Notes: generated from the letters alone by a model not told the origin. A DNA stretch of 64,000 nt from Limibacterium fermenti (GCF_041902845.1 NZ_CP159486.1:1550001-1614000); one strand, 5' to 3'; counted from the stretch's first letter, positions 51,312-60,188 are shown. Numbers and translations: made by a program.

Positions 51312-51344
51312 TAATCTTAGCTAACAATCCTTAATTGGGAAGAA

Positions 51345-51508
51345 AGTCTCCGGTCAACGGTCTCCGGTCAACGGTCTCCGGTCAACGGTCTCCGGTCATC
51401 AGTCTCCAGTCATCAGTCTTTAGACCTCATTTGTCATTTGTCATTTGTAATTTGTAATTTGTAATTAATTCGTCATTCGTCATTTGTAATTGTCTCCATC
51501 CTCCATCC
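51345..51508. repeat. Heptamer array after the export operon
   Basis: Plus-strand words GGTCTCC alternating with GGTCAAC, then GTCATCA, GTCATTT and GTAATTT, then CATCCTC; period 7 throughout. On the coding strand it starts directly at the TGA of the second permease gene. Confidence 0.85.
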
Positions 51509-52717
51509 TCATTTTTTGCTGTTCCGTATTTGGAGGCGGTAAGCCAGAACGGTTGCGAGAAAGTATACGGCGACCTGAATCCATAAAGCGATATATTCGA
51601 ATTGCACTTGCGACAGTCCGGCGCCCATTGAATTGATCTTCAGATATCCTTGTATGCCGAAGGTGCTGGGGAAGAGCATCGCGAATGTTTTCCAAAACCA
51701 GGGCATGTTGGACATCGGCCATGAGAAACCACTCAGGAAGAGAAGGATCAACGAAAAGAACGGGAAAATAACCAATCCTGTTTCGCGGTTGCGGATAAAC
51801 GCCGAGACCAACATCGAAAAGAAAATAACCGCTAACAGAAACGGCGTGAAAAACCGGATAATATCCCACGAATTACCTATATGCGGGAGTTGGAAGAAGC
51901 GCGGCACGGCTAATAGTATATAGGAGCAGATCACGATGTAAAGGGTGAAATAGCATAATGTCTTCCCGAAGATTGTGGGAAAGAATTTGCCGCGCTGACG
52001 CAATTGCGGGTCGATGGCGACCAGTTTCTCCTCGTGCAACGAACCGGTCAACATTGTAATCCCGAAAAATAACGTTTGATGAATGATGAGAACGAGGACG
52101 ACCGGCATGAGGAAGCTGGCAAATCCCATCGGCTCGTTAAACAGGATGTTTTTTTCGTAACGGAAAGGACTCGAAGAGATTTCGGCGGTTCTGCCGGTTA
52201 TTCCGGCCGCATTCATCCGCTCGATTTTGATATCATTTCCGGCATCGAGGATACCGAAGTTTGCGCCGAGCATCATTGCCCGGTAGTACAAGAAACTGCT
52301 CATATCGCAATAAATCGATACGGTGGCTTGCTCGTTGCGGTTAATCTTCCGGTTGAAATCTTCCGGAATATAGACCACCCCATGTATTTTGTGCCGGTAA
52401 AACGCGTCTTTCACCTCTTCCAGATTATTGAACCGGTAAGCCACCTTAAGGTCGGCTGTGGCATCGAGCCGTCGTGCCAGTTCGCGCGACCGGTTGCTTT
52501 GCGATGCATCGACCACGGCGATGGGCATGTCGTGAACCGTCTCGTTGCGATAAATAGACGAATAGAGTATCGGATACACAATCGTCGCACCGAGAAAAAC
52601 GACCGCCAGTCCCGAATCTTTTAAAATGACTCGGTACTCATCCAGCATGATGTAGATAACCCGCCTGATCTCGTGTAAGATCCGGATAAAGAGATTGGAT
52701 TTATTGGAGTTGTTCAT
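51509..52717 (-). CDS. ABC-2 type permease (second)
   Basis: Inner-membrane subunit of an exporter, 402 residues. One N-terminal helix (GLAVVFLGATIVYPILYSSIY, about 33-53), a long periplasmic domain (about 60-200), then five helices near the C-terminus (VLVLIIHQTLFFGITML, LLAVIFFSMLVSAFI, GLVIFPFFSLILLFLSGFSWP with the ABC-2 signature region SGFSWPMSNMPWFWKTFAMLFPSTFG). It overlaps the first permease by 17 nt; the two are related YhhJ/YbhS-R-type proteins that likely form a heterodimer. Confidence 0.87.
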   Translation of the reverse strand: MNNSNKSNLFIRILHEIRRVIYIMLDEYRVILKDSGLAVVFLGATIVYPILYSSIYRNETVHDMPIAVVDASQSNRSRELARRLDATADLKVAYRFNNLEEVKDAFYRHKIHGVVYIPEDFNRKINRNEQATVSIYCDMSSFLYYRAMMLGANFGILDAGNDIKIERMNAAGITGRTAEISSSPFRYEKNILFNEPMGFASFLMPVVLVLIIHQTLFFGITMLTGSLHEEKLVAIDPQLRQRGKFFPTIFGKTLCYFTLYIVICSYILLAVPRFFQLPHIGNSWDIIRFFTPFLLAVIFFSMLVSAFIRNRETGLVIFPFFSLILLFLSGFSWPMSNMPWFWKTFAMLFPSTFGIQGYLKINSMGAGLSQVQFEYIALWIQVAVYFLATVLAYRLQIRNSKK

Positions 52718-53900
52718 TGAATGTACTGTTTTTTATTTCTTCTTGATCCTCCTGTGCGATAGCTTTTGCCAGCCGTAGATATACCAGAAACGGCAGAATT
52801 AAAAAGGCGGCCATCGCGGCGAAATATATCAAGGAATAGCGGATGTCTGCGCCATTCAGCGCTTCGTTTACATATATCCGGAAGTAATAGCGGATGGGGA
52901 AGAGGCCTGCGAAAATCTGCGCGCCGCGCGGCATGGCTTCGATCGGGAAAGTGAAGCCGGCAAACGTGAAACTCAGCAGTCCGTAGAATACTCCCAGGCT
53001 GATGGCATCGCGCATTCGCGGGAATACCCCGATGATAAATATGCCGATGGCTTGATGCGCCAGCACGAATAAAAACATCGCCACGCACATCCATGCGATG
53101 CTTCCGTTCATCGGAAAGCGCATCACTCCATATAGCAAGAAGACGCCCAGAATACCCAGTAAAGTGAACATAAGGGTGTGGGGCAATACTTTTCCGGTAA
53201 GCGCCGCAAGCATGGAGCCCTTGCCTGCCGAAAGCCATTCGTGGGTGGTGTTTTGTTTTATTTCGACGCCGATGCAGTAAATCGTGAACATAATGATGAG
53301 CAACTGCAATACCCCCGGCAGCAACACATTCGACAAGTAAACGTTGTAGTTCGCTTGCGGATTGGCCAGTTGGTGCGTATCGATGGCGATCGGTTGCAAC
53401 AACGGCAATAAGTTTTCATCGCCTACCACGCCCCTTGCCTGCAACGTTTGCTGTTGGATGAACGCCGTCATCAACTCGCTGATATACGTCAGGTCTTTGT
53501 AAGAGAGCGAGCCGGCCACCAGGAATACATCATTTACATAATAAGCGAGGGTGGGTTGGCGGCTCGCCTGCAAGTCGGCCTGGAATCCCCGGCCGATATC
53601 GATAACGGCATAAATATTCCCTTTCTGCATATCTTTGCGCGCCTCCGTGAACGAGGCATAGCGGCGCACAATCTCTACCTGAGGCGAAGCATTGATGTTT
53701 CGTTCCAACGTGCGGGATAATGACGTGTTATCCGAGTCTATAATCCCTATCGGGAGTTGTTCGGGCATTCCTTCCGATAGCAGCGTGAGGAAGAACAGGT
53801 AGCAGAAAAGCATTGCGAACACCGATGACAATAGATAGATCGGGCGCGATACCAATCGCTTCCACTCCCTGAGCGCGACATTTCGTATATGTTGTACCAT
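52701..53900 (-). CDS. ABC-2 type permease (first)
   Basis: Paralogue of the next gene, 399 residues, with the same layout: N-terminal helix (LLSSVFAMLFCYLFFLTLLSEG), periplasmic domain with NTSLSRTLERNINASPQVEIV near 58, and C-terminal helices ending in SFTFAGFTFPIEAMPRGAQIFAGLFPIRYYFRI (signature region) and a last helix FLILPFLVYLRLA. It follows the HlyD gene across a 114-nt heptamer array. No ATP-binding subunit gene lies in this operon. Confidence 0.87.
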   Translation of the reverse strand: MVQHIRNVALREWKRLVSRPIYLLSSVFAMLFCYLFFLTLLSEGMPEQLPIGIIDSDNTSLSRTLERNINASPQVEIVRRYASFTEARKDMQKGNIYAVIDIGRGFQADLQASRQPTLAYYVNDVFLVAGSLSYKDLTYISELMTAFIQQQTLQARGVVGDENLLPLLQPIAIDTHQLANPQANYNVYLSNVLLPGVLQLLIIMFTIYCIGVEIKQNTTHEWLSAGKGSMLAALTGKVLPHTLMFTLLGILGVFLLYGVMRFPMNGSIAWMCVAMFLFVLAHQAIGIFIIGVFPRMRDAISLGVFYGLLSFTFAGFTFPIEAMPRGAQIFAGLFPIRYYFRIYVNEALNGADIRYSLIYFAAMAAFLILPFLVYLRLAKAIAQEDQEEIKNSTFNEQLQ

Positions 53901-53902
53901 TT

Positions 53903-54014
53903 TAATTACAAATTACAAATTACGAATGACTAATTAATTACAAATTACGAATTACAAATTACGAATGACGAATTAATTACAAATTACGAATTACAAATTC
54001 TGCATTGTCCGTTG
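53903..54014. repeat. Heptamer array between hlyD and the permeases
   Basis: Words AATTACA, AATTACG and AATGACG, period 7, about 14 copies, starting within a few nt of the HlyD stop on the coding strand. Confidence 0.85.
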
Positions 54015-55010
54015 TCAATTAATAACAATCGCGGTCATTCCCGGGCGCAGATCTTTGATCGGTTCCGCCGGTTTGGCCCGGACTTCAAACGTTTTCAAGT
54101 CGAAGTCGCCCGTGGTTTTTGTCGCTTTCCACGTCGCAAACGACGCCATTGCTTTGATATAGGTAATTTGTAATTTGACCTCACGGTTATCGAGCGCCGG
54201 CAGTTTGACGGTAATTTCCGATCCCTTTTTCATATCTTTCAGTAAATCTTCGCGGACATTGAAGGAGAACCACACGTCATCCAAATTGACGATATTCATA
54301 ATCGGCGCGCCCGTGCCCGCCAACTCTCCTTGTTTGGGAAATATTTCCGTCACTTCTCCCGAAATAGGGGCGGTAAGGGCTATTTCTTTCATGTAAGCTT
54401 CCACTTCCTGCACGGCGCCTTGAGCGCGGTTTACCAGCGCGAGGGCAGCGTCTTTGTCTTCGGTTTCGGCGCCGTTCTTTGCCATGTCGTATTGCGATTT
54501 GGCGGCGGCCGATTGCGCTACGGCGGCCTGATATTGCGCTTCGGCTTCATCGCGCTTTTGAGCCGTCACGACACCTTTATCGAAGAGACGTTGTACACGG
54601 TCGTACGATTTTTTGGCGATGTTAACGCCCACTTCTGCTTTTTGCCACATTTCGTATGCTCCTTGAATCACTTCGGTGCGGGCTCCTTTTTGAGCTTTAC
54701 GGTCTTGCGCCATGGCCGCATTTTGAGCCGCCGTAGCTTGAGCCAACTTTGCATAGATTTCCGGACTGTCAATTAACACCAGCGTGTCGCCTTGTTCTAC
54801 GCGTTGTCCTTCTTCCACCAAAAACTCTTGGATGCGTCCGGCAATTTTCCCCGATACGCGTACTTCGCTCGCTTCTGCCGATCCTTGAATGACAATAGGT
54901 TCGGGCTTATAAACAATCCACCCGATAATGAAAAGAACGACGATAACCACGATGAGTCCCACCAGAGCAATCTGTAAATTGCGTACGTTTTCTGTTTTTT
55001 CTGTTTTCAT
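54015..55010 (-). CDS. HlyD-family periplasmic adaptor
   Basis: Membrane-fusion protein of 331 residues linking the permeases to TolC. N-terminal helix (LQIALVGLIVVIVVLFIIGWIVY, about 13-35), lipoyl half-motifs (SGKIAGRIQEFLVEEGQRVEQGDTLVLI near 55-80 and LTAPISGEVTEIFPKQGELAGTGAPI near 212), an alpha-hairpin with coiled-coil character (about 85-200, Ala/Gln/Lys-rich), and a beta-barrel (FNVREDLLKDMKKGSEITVKLPAL). It resembles YbhG/EmrA adaptors. The TolC gene lies 82 nt upstream across a heptamer array. Confidence 0.9.
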   Translation of the reverse strand: MKTEKTENVRNLQIALVGLIVVIVVLFIIGWIVYKPEPIVIQGSAEASEVRVSGKIAGRIQEFLVEEGQRVEQGDTLVLIDSPEIYAKLAQATAAQNAAMAQDRKAQKGARTEVIQGAYEMWQKAEVGVNIAKKSYDRVQRLFDKGVVTAQKRDEAEAQYQAAVAQSAAAKSQYDMAKNGAETEDKDAALALVNRAQGAVQEVEAYMKEIALTAPISGEVTEIFPKQGELAGTGAPIMNIVNLDDVWFSFNVREDLLKDMKKGSEITVKLPALDNREVKLQITYIKAMASFATWKATKTTGDFDLKTFEVRAKPAEPIKDLRPGMTAIVIN

Positions 55011-55036
55011 TTGAATCTGTATTTTATATTGTTTCG

Positions 55037-55092
55037 ATGAAAATTACCATTCACCATTTACTATTTACCACTCACTATTCACCATTCACCAT
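55037..55092. repeat. Heptamer array between tolC and hlyD
   Basis: Seven to eight words of period 7 (coding strand TGAATGG, TGAATAG, TGAGTGG, TAAATAG, TAAATGG). The TGA stop of the TolC gene is the first TGA of the array. Confidence 0.9.
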
Positions 55093-56625
55093 TCACTCCT
55101 GATAAAGAGTTCCCGTCGATTTCTTTAAATATACGTTGTTCAGTTTTACATCGACAGTCGCATCGATATATTCCGACCGGGCCGACAGCCAGGCGGTTTG
55201 CGCCATCAGCAAATCGGTAGAAGTAATCACACCCGCATCGAATCCCTCTTGCGCATACATCAGGTTTTCCTGCGCCTTTTCGACATTCTTGCGCGTCATC
55301 TCCTGCTTCTTCAGGCTTTCGCCGATGCGATAGGTGTCTTGATGTATCTGAAGTTCTATTTTCTCTTTCGCTTCTTCCAGTTGAAGTTTCGCCACGACTG
55401 CCTGGGCGCGTGAAGCATTCAGCGTATGGATTTTTTCTCCGAAGTGAAACAGGGGAACCACCGCTGTCACTCCCACGGTGAACATGCCGTTGAATTTCTT
55501 TTCGTACCCGTTGAAGACGTTGGGGTTGGTGGTGACGTATCCGCCGGTGAGGGCAACGGTGGGCATAAAGCGCGAAACCATCATCTTCTTGTTTGCTTCG
55601 GCGATGTTGCCCGCTTGAGCCAGCATTTTGACTTCCGGGCGGTTTGCCCACGCTTGCTCGATGGAAACCGGCGGTTGTACATCGATCGATTCTTCGAGTT
55701 CCGCATCTTTTAGTTCAACAGCTTCTTCCAGCGGCAATCCGCATAATTGATTCAACGCCATGCGCGACAAGTTGAGTCCGTTTTCGGCTTTGGTCAGCGA
55801 AACATCTGCCTCATTGAGTTTGACTTTCACTTTCAACGCATCGGCTTTCGTGGCCAATCCTTCTTCCTGAAGCGCCTGCATATTCGTATCGAGTTGGGCC
55901 ACCAGATTGCGGTACTCTTTTGCCAGCCGCACTTTATTTTCCACCGATACCACCCGCCAATAGGCTTCGTCGACATTTACCAAAAGTTCTTCGGCTGTTT
56001 TCTGAACGCGCGCTTCGGCTATCCGTTGATTCGATTTGGCGATAGTATTCAATTGGATGATTTTGCCTCCCATAAATACCGGCTGCACGAAGCTGATTCC
56101 TCCCACGAAGATATTCTGGATATCGAATGCCATCGCATCTTTCGGAAGGAGGGCATAGTTTTTCCAAAGCAGTTTCTCGGGATTTTGCTGCGGATCGAAC
56201 GGATTGCCTTGCGTATCAAGCGGCACGGCCTGCCCGTTGACCAACGTGAATTTGTTATTGATGGCCGACTCTTTAAAGGAAAATGTTCCGTCGGCATTCG
56301 GGGTAGGAAGGGAGGTTTCGGTAATTCCCGTTCCAAAATTCCCGCCGGCGTCCATCATCCCTACCGGCAAATGAGCATCTTCGCCCAAAAGAGAAAGATT
56401 CTTTTGATTGTGGCGGTACGTTCCATAAGCCGATATATTCGGAAAGAACTCGGCAAAGGCCGCTTTCGACAACGATTGGGCTGCCCGGACATTCTCCTCG
56501 GCGATCTTTAAACTCTTATTATGCTCCAGCGCCAGTTGACGGCACTCTTGCAAGTCTACTGATTTCTGCGCATGCAAATAGGAAATGCAGCATGCGCAGC
56601 AAGCGATGATTAGTATTTTTTTCAT
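55093..56625 (-). CDS. TolC-family outer-membrane efflux protein
   Basis: Outer-membrane channel of 510 residues. Signal peptide MKKILIIACCACCISYLHAQ, then two tandem outer-membrane efflux repeats (VDLQECRQLALEHNKSLKIAEENVRAAQ at the start; NRPEVKMLAQAGNIAEANKKMM near 345) with long coiled-coil helices, and FVQPVFMGGKIIQLNTIAKSNQR near 180. It is the first transport gene after marR, preceded by a MarR-like operator at 56639-56652. Confidence 0.92.
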   Translation of the reverse strand: MKKILIIACCACCISYLHAQKSVDLQECRQLALEHNKSLKIAEENVRAAQSLSKAAFAEFFPNISAYGTYRHNQKNLSLLGEDAHLPVGMMDAGGNFGTGITETSLPTPNADGTFSFKESAINNKFTLVNGQAVPLDTQGNPFDPQQNPEKLLWKNYALLPKDAMAFDIQNIFVGGISFVQPVFMGGKIIQLNTIAKSNQRIAEARVQKTAEELLVNVDEAYWRVVSVENKVRLAKEYRNLVAQLDTNMQALQEEGLATKADALKVKVKLNEADVSLTKAENGLNLSRMALNQLCGLPLEEAVELKDAELEESIDVQPPVSIEQAWANRPEVKMLAQAGNIAEANKKMMVSRFMPTVALTGGYVTTNPNVFNGYEKKFNGMFTVGVTAVVPLFHFGEKIHTLNASRAQAVVAKLQLEEAKEKIELQIHQDTYRIGESLKKQEMTRKNVEKAQENLMYAQEGFDAGVITSTDLLMAQTAWLSARSEYIDATVDVKLNNVYLKKSTGTLYQE

Positions 56626-56638
56626 AAATTCCGATAGT

Positions 56639-56652
56639 TAGTTAGACAACTA
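56639..56652 (-). promoter_or_regulatory. Putative MarR operator upstream of tolC
   Basis: TAGTTAGACAACTA (plus strand) is an inverted repeat TAGTT-N4-AACTA. Its minus-strand form shares TAGTTGTCT with the site upstream of marR, and another half-site TAGTTGT lies at 56672-56678. Between them a -7-like TACATTTA suggests a second promoter for the transport genes. Confidence 0.6.
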
Positions 56653-56701
56653 TTTATCTAAATGTAAACCTTAGTTGTAAAATCAATAACCTAAAAACAG
56701 T

Positions 56702-57142
56702 TTAATAATGCTCCAAATTATACATTATTTTTTGCAGAACATCCTTCGCCCGCCCCAACTCATCATCCGGAATACTGCCCAATACATGGTTGACGATACT
56801 GTGGACTACTTCGGTTGTTTTTTTCTTCAAAGCCGTTCCCCGGGAAGTAAGAACAATCAAATTAGTACGAAGATCTGCGGGATTCGATGCGCGTTTCACT
56901 AAATTTTTCTTTTCTAATTTGTCGATTAAACGCGTTACGCTCGGCTTATCTTTTTGGGTAAGATCGCAAATAGCCGTTTGTATGACCTTGTCTTTATCCC
57001 ATAAGCACGATAATACGCTCCATTGCTCGGTGGTGATGTTTATTCCTTCGCGTGCAAATGCTTTCAGCACGGTGCGATTGATCGCTCCGGAAATCTTTCC
57101 GGTGAGGATATCGAATATTTCACGTTCTGTTACTTTTATCAT
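56702..57142 (-). CDS. MarR-family transcriptional regulator
   Basis: A 146-residue winged-helix regulator: ITTEQWSVLSCLWDKDKVIQTAICDLTQKDKPSVTRLIDKLEKKNLVKRASNP (DNA-binding part, about 40-95), then the wing DLRTNLIVLTSRGTAL. The frame opens at 57178, but the ATG at 57142 follows a good A-rich leader and lies after the predicted transcription start (near 57169), so it is preferred. It is the first gene of the TolC-HlyD-permease operon and probably represses it. Confidence 0.9.
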   Translation of the reverse strand: MIKVTEREIFDILTGKISGAINRTVLKAFAREGINITTEQWSVLSCLWDKDKVIQTAICDLTQKDKPSVTRLIDKLEKKNLVKRASNPADLRTNLIVLTSRGTALKKKTTEVVHSIVNHVLGSIPDDELGRAKDVLQKIMYNLEHY

Positions 57143-57151
57143 TTCTTCTTT

Positions 57152-57165
57152 GTTGTACAGACAAC
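57152..57165 (-). promoter_or_regulatory. Putative MarR operator upstream of marR
   Basis: GTTGTACAGACAAC, an inverted repeat GTTGT-N4-ACAAC, lies between the -7 box (TATCTTTG on the minus strand, 57176-57183) and the marR start, where a bound repressor would block transcription. It shares TAGTTGTCT with the site before tolC. Confidence 0.6.
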
Positions 57166-57250
57166 TAATAAAATGCAAAGATAAATCTTTCTCTCGATAG
57201 ATGTTTCGGCTTTGAAGTTATTTATGTTATTTTAACGATATGAAAGAAGA

Positions 57251-57288
57251 AAAATACCCGTCTAACCGCTTGTAGTCGGTGAGACGGG
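57251..57288 (-). terminator. Terminator of fabD
   Basis: On the minus strand CCCGTCT (57282-57288) pairs with AGACGGG (57257-57263), with an inner ACCG/CGGT, followed by TATTTTTC. It starts about 15 nt after the fabD stop. Confidence 0.85.
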
Positions 57289-57302
57289 ATAGAGGCTGGA
57301 AA

Positions 57303-58184
57303 CTATTGTTTACCCGATACGGTTGCCGTTTTATCGATTTTCGTAATCAAACCTTGCAATACACTGCCCGGTCCCAATTCGATAAAGTTCGTTGCCCCGT
57401 CGGCAATCATGTTGCGGACCGATTGCGTCCATTTAACCGGCGAAGTAAGTTGGGCGATAAGATTCTTCTTAATCACGGAAGGATCGGTTTCCCCTACGGT
57501 CGACACATTCTGGTAGACCGGGCATACCGGTACCGAGAAATGAGTTGTTTCGATGGCTTCCGACAATTCCACGCGTGCCGGTTCCATCAACGGTGAGTGG
57601 AAAGCGCCGCCTACTTTCAACGTCAAAGCCCTTTTTGCCCCGGCTTCTTTCATCTTTTCGCAAGCTTCTTCGATGCCCGCCAGTGTGCCGGAGATGACAA
57701 TCTGTCCCGGGCAATTGTAGTTGGCCGGAACCACAATCTCATCGATCGAAGCGCAAATCTCTTCCACTTTTTCGTCGGGAAGCGCAAGAATAGCCGCCAT
57801 GGTCGAAGGGGTTGCCTCGCACGCTTTCTGCATGGCTAAAGCACGTTTGTAAACCAGTGTCAGGCCGTCTTCAAACGACATGGCTCCGGCTGTTACCAAC
57901 GCCGAGAATTCGCCTAACGAATGGCCGGCCGTCATATCGGGTTTAAAATCATCGCCCAACGTTTTGGCTAATATAACCGAATGTAAAAAGATGGCGGGCT
58001 GAGTGACTTTTGTCTGGCGCAACTCTTCATCCGTGCCGGAAAACATACTGTCGGTAATACGGAAACCGAGGATATCGTTGGCCTTTTCGAATAATGCTTT
58101 CGCTAAAGGCGAAGTTTCATACAGGTCTTTTCCCATACCCGAGAATTGGGCACCTTGTCCGGGAAATACATAAGCAGTTTTCAT
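57303..58184 (-). CDS. fabD: Malonyl-CoA:ACP transacylase
   Basis: Transfers malonyl groups from CoA to acyl carrier protein for fatty acid synthesis. The 293 residues begin MKTAYVFPGQGAQFSGMGKDL; the nucleophile is Ser89 in AGHSLGEFSALV, the arginine lies in YKRALAMQKACE near 112, and the catalytic histidine in GGAFHSPLMEPAR near 195. It follows the acyl-CoA synthetase gene across a 154-nt array and ends at a terminator, so it may be expressed with that gene or from a promoter not seen here. Confidence 0.95.
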   Translation of the reverse strand: MKTAYVFPGQGAQFSGMGKDLYETSPLAKALFEKANDILGFRITDSMFSGTDEELRQTKVTQPAIFLHSVILAKTLGDDFKPDMTAGHSLGEFSALVTAGAMSFEDGLTLVYKRALAMQKACEATPSTMAAILALPDEKVEEICASIDEIVVPANYNCPGQIVISGTLAGIEEACEKMKEAGAKRALTLKVGGAFHSPLMEPARVELSEAIETTHFSVPVCPVYQNVSTVGETDPSVIKKNLIAQLTSPVKWTQSVRNMIADGATNFIELGPGSVLQGLITKIDKTATVSGKQ

Positions 58185-58197
58185 ACGTTTTTATTTT

Positions 58198-58338
58198 AAA
58201 TGTCTAATCTTGAAAGTCTAATGTCTAATGTCGCCAGTCTCCGGTCATTAGACCTTAGACCTTTGACTTTATTCGTCATTTGTAATAATTTGTCATTTGT
58301 AATTAGTAATTAGTAATTAGTCATTTGTCATTCGTCAT
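58198..58338. repeat. Heptamer array between the acyl-CoA synthetase and fabD
   Basis: Words GTCTAAT, GTCATTT, GTAATTA and variants with period 7. On the coding strand the array starts immediately after the TAA stop of the synthetase (ATGACGA, ATGACAA, ATGACTA, ATTACTA). Confidence 0.8.
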
Positions 58339-59997
58339 TTACAACTCGTCTTTCTCCCTAATTTCCACCCGGCGGATTTTTCCGCTGATGGTTTTAGGCA
58401 GTTCGTCTACAAATTCAATAACCCGAGGATATTTATAAGGCGCAGTAACCTTTTTTACATAGTTCTGTATTTCTTTTACCAGCTTTTCGCCGGCTTTCTC
58501 CTTATAATCGTCGGCCAGGACAATCGTCGCTTTGATGATTTGCCCCCGAATATCATCGGGAACGCCGGTAATGGCACATTCCACCACCGCCGGATGCGTC
58601 ATCAGGGCGCTTTCCACTTCGAACGGGCCGATGCGGTACCCCGAGCTTTTAATCACATCGTCGTTCCGGCCTACGAACCAATAGTAACCGTCTTGATCGC
58701 GCCATGCGATATCGCCTGTATGGTAGATGTCATTGGAATACATCTGGCGCGTAAGGGCTTCATCGCGATAATAACCCATAAATAGTCCCAATGGACGTTC
58801 ATCGTGGGTGTAAAAAACAATTTCTCCCTGCTCGCCGTCTTCCGCCGAGCGTCCGTCGGGAGTGAGCAAATCCATTTTATAAAGCGGGTTGGGCACGCCC
58901 ATCGATCCGGGGCGGGGTTCTATCCATGGAAAAGTAATCACCGTCGCGGCGGTTTCTGTTTGTCCGAAAGCCTCCATCATCTTCAATCCGGTTTGTTTAT
59001 AAAAGTTTTTGAAAACCGAGGGGTTCAATGCTTCGCCGGCCGTTGTGCAATATTCCAGCGCGGAAAGGTCGTATTGACTCAAATCTTCCCGGATAAGAAA
59101 ACGGTAGATGGTAGGCGGCGCGCAGAACGACGTGACTTTGTATTTCGAAATCATTTCGAGCATGTCTTTCGGAATAAAGCGGCCTTCGTAATCGTACACA
59201 AATACACACGCACCCACAATCCACTGGCCGTACAGTTTGCCCCATACGGCTTTTGCCCATCCGGTATCGGCGACCGTCAGATGGATGCTGCCTTCGTGAA
59301 GATTATGCCAATATTTAGCGGTCGTAATGTGGCTGAGGGGATAGGCGAAATCGTGCATCACCATTTTCGGCTCGGCGGTAGTGCCGGATGTGAAATACAA
59401 CAGCATGATGTCCTCGTTGTTATTCGGATGCTGCGGCCGTACAAAGGGCGCTGCATTATCGACTTCCTTGTGGAAATCGAGCCAGCCTTCCGGAATGTGT
59501 TCTCCGGCAAGCAGGCGGTATTTTACCGAGGGCGAGTTCGGCATCGCTCCGTCGACATGCTTAATTAAATTATCATCTTCCGCTGCGACAATGGCTTTAA
59601 TGGTTGCCGCCTGGTTGCGGTAAGCGATATCCTTGTCGGTCAGTAAATGCGTGGCAGGAATCGCTACGGCTCCGATTTTGTGAAGAGCAATGATGGTATA
59701 CCAAAATTCAATATTGCGCTTGAGAATAAGCATGACCATATCGCCTTTGCCGATCCCCAGCGATTGAAAGACCGAAGCCGCCTTGTCCGATAAGGTTTTT
59801 AACTCGCCGAATGTCAAATCCCGATGTTCTCCCTTATCGTTTGTCCAGCAAAGAGCCCGCTTTTGGGGGTGCGACCGGGCCCATTCGTCGACCACGTCGT
59901 AAGCAAAATTAAAATTCTCCGGGACATTGATTTTATAGTTCTTTACAAAATCCTCATAAGAATCAAACGATGTTCTATCTAAAAACTTTTCTATCAT
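58339..59997 (-). CDS. AMP-forming acyl-CoA synthetase (acetyl/medium-chain type)
   Basis: Activates a carboxylic acid with ATP and CoA. The frame is open to 60144, but the ATG at 59997 begins the family sequence (MIEKFLDRTSFDSYEDF) and lies downstream of the predicted promoter, giving 552 residues. Landmarks are YFTSGTTAEPKMVMHDFAYPL near 175, MEAFGQTETAATVI near 310, YHTGDIAWRDQDGYYWFVGRNDDVIKSSGYRIGP near 400 and the catalytic lysine in LPKTISGKIRRVEIR at the end. It lies next to an XRE-cupin regulator, a pairing common in Bacteroidales. The exact acid is unknown. Confidence 0.92.
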   Translation of the reverse strand: MIEKFLDRTSFDSYEDFVKNYKINVPENFNFAYDVVDEWARSHPQKRALCWTNDKGEHRDLTFGELKTLSDKAASVFQSLGIGKGDMVMLILKRNIEFWYTIIALHKIGAVAIPATHLLTDKDIAYRNQAATIKAIVAAEDDNLIKHVDGAMPNSPSVKYRLLAGEHIPEGWLDFHKEVDNAAPFVRPQHPNNNEDIMLLYFTSGTTAEPKMVMHDFAYPLSHITTAKYWHNLHEGSIHLTVADTGWAKAVWGKLYGQWIVGACVFVYDYEGRFIPKDMLEMISKYKVTSFCAPPTIYRFLIREDLSQYDLSALEYCTTAGEALNPSVFKNFYKQTGLKMMEAFGQTETAATVITFPWIEPRPGSMGVPNPLYKMDLLTPDGRSAEDGEQGEIVFYTHDERPLGLFMGYYRDEALTRQMYSNDIYHTGDIAWRDQDGYYWFVGRNDDVIKSSGYRIGPFEVESALMTHPAVVECAITGVPDDIRGQIIKATIVLADDYKEKAGEKLVKEIQNYVKKVTAPYKYPRVIEFVDELPKTISGKIRRVEIREKDEL

Positions 59998-60029
59998 GAT
60001 AACCTGTTGTGTATAACTTTTGATGTTTA

Positions 60030-60061
60030 CAAAGGAACAACCTTCTTTATCTATCCACAAA
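60030..60061 (-). promoter_or_regulatory. Promoter of the acyl-CoA synthetase gene
   Basis: On the minus strand TTTG (60058-60061), 20 nt, TTCCTTTG (60030-60037), one mismatch from consensus. Transcription should begin near 60023, which excludes the longer upstream start. Confidence 0.65.
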
Positions 60062-60188
60062 TGAAAGGGAAAACTATCTTCGACCAGGGACAAATGAACG
60101 TTATATGGGGCGAAAAACGCGATACGGGGGTGAAAATCCTCCATAACCGGAGGTGTCGTTCCGAACGGCGCCCTCGATTATCTTCGTT

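Noticed and set aside
55747..56511. 254-codon ORF antisense to tolC
   Set aside because: Shadow of a recognised gene, with no signal or domain.
58804..59568. 254-codon ORF antisense to the acyl-CoA synthetase
   Set aside because: Shadow of a recognised gene.
59998..60144. 49-residue extension of the acyl-CoA synthetase
   Set aside because: It lies upstream of the predicted transcription start and has no similarity to the family.
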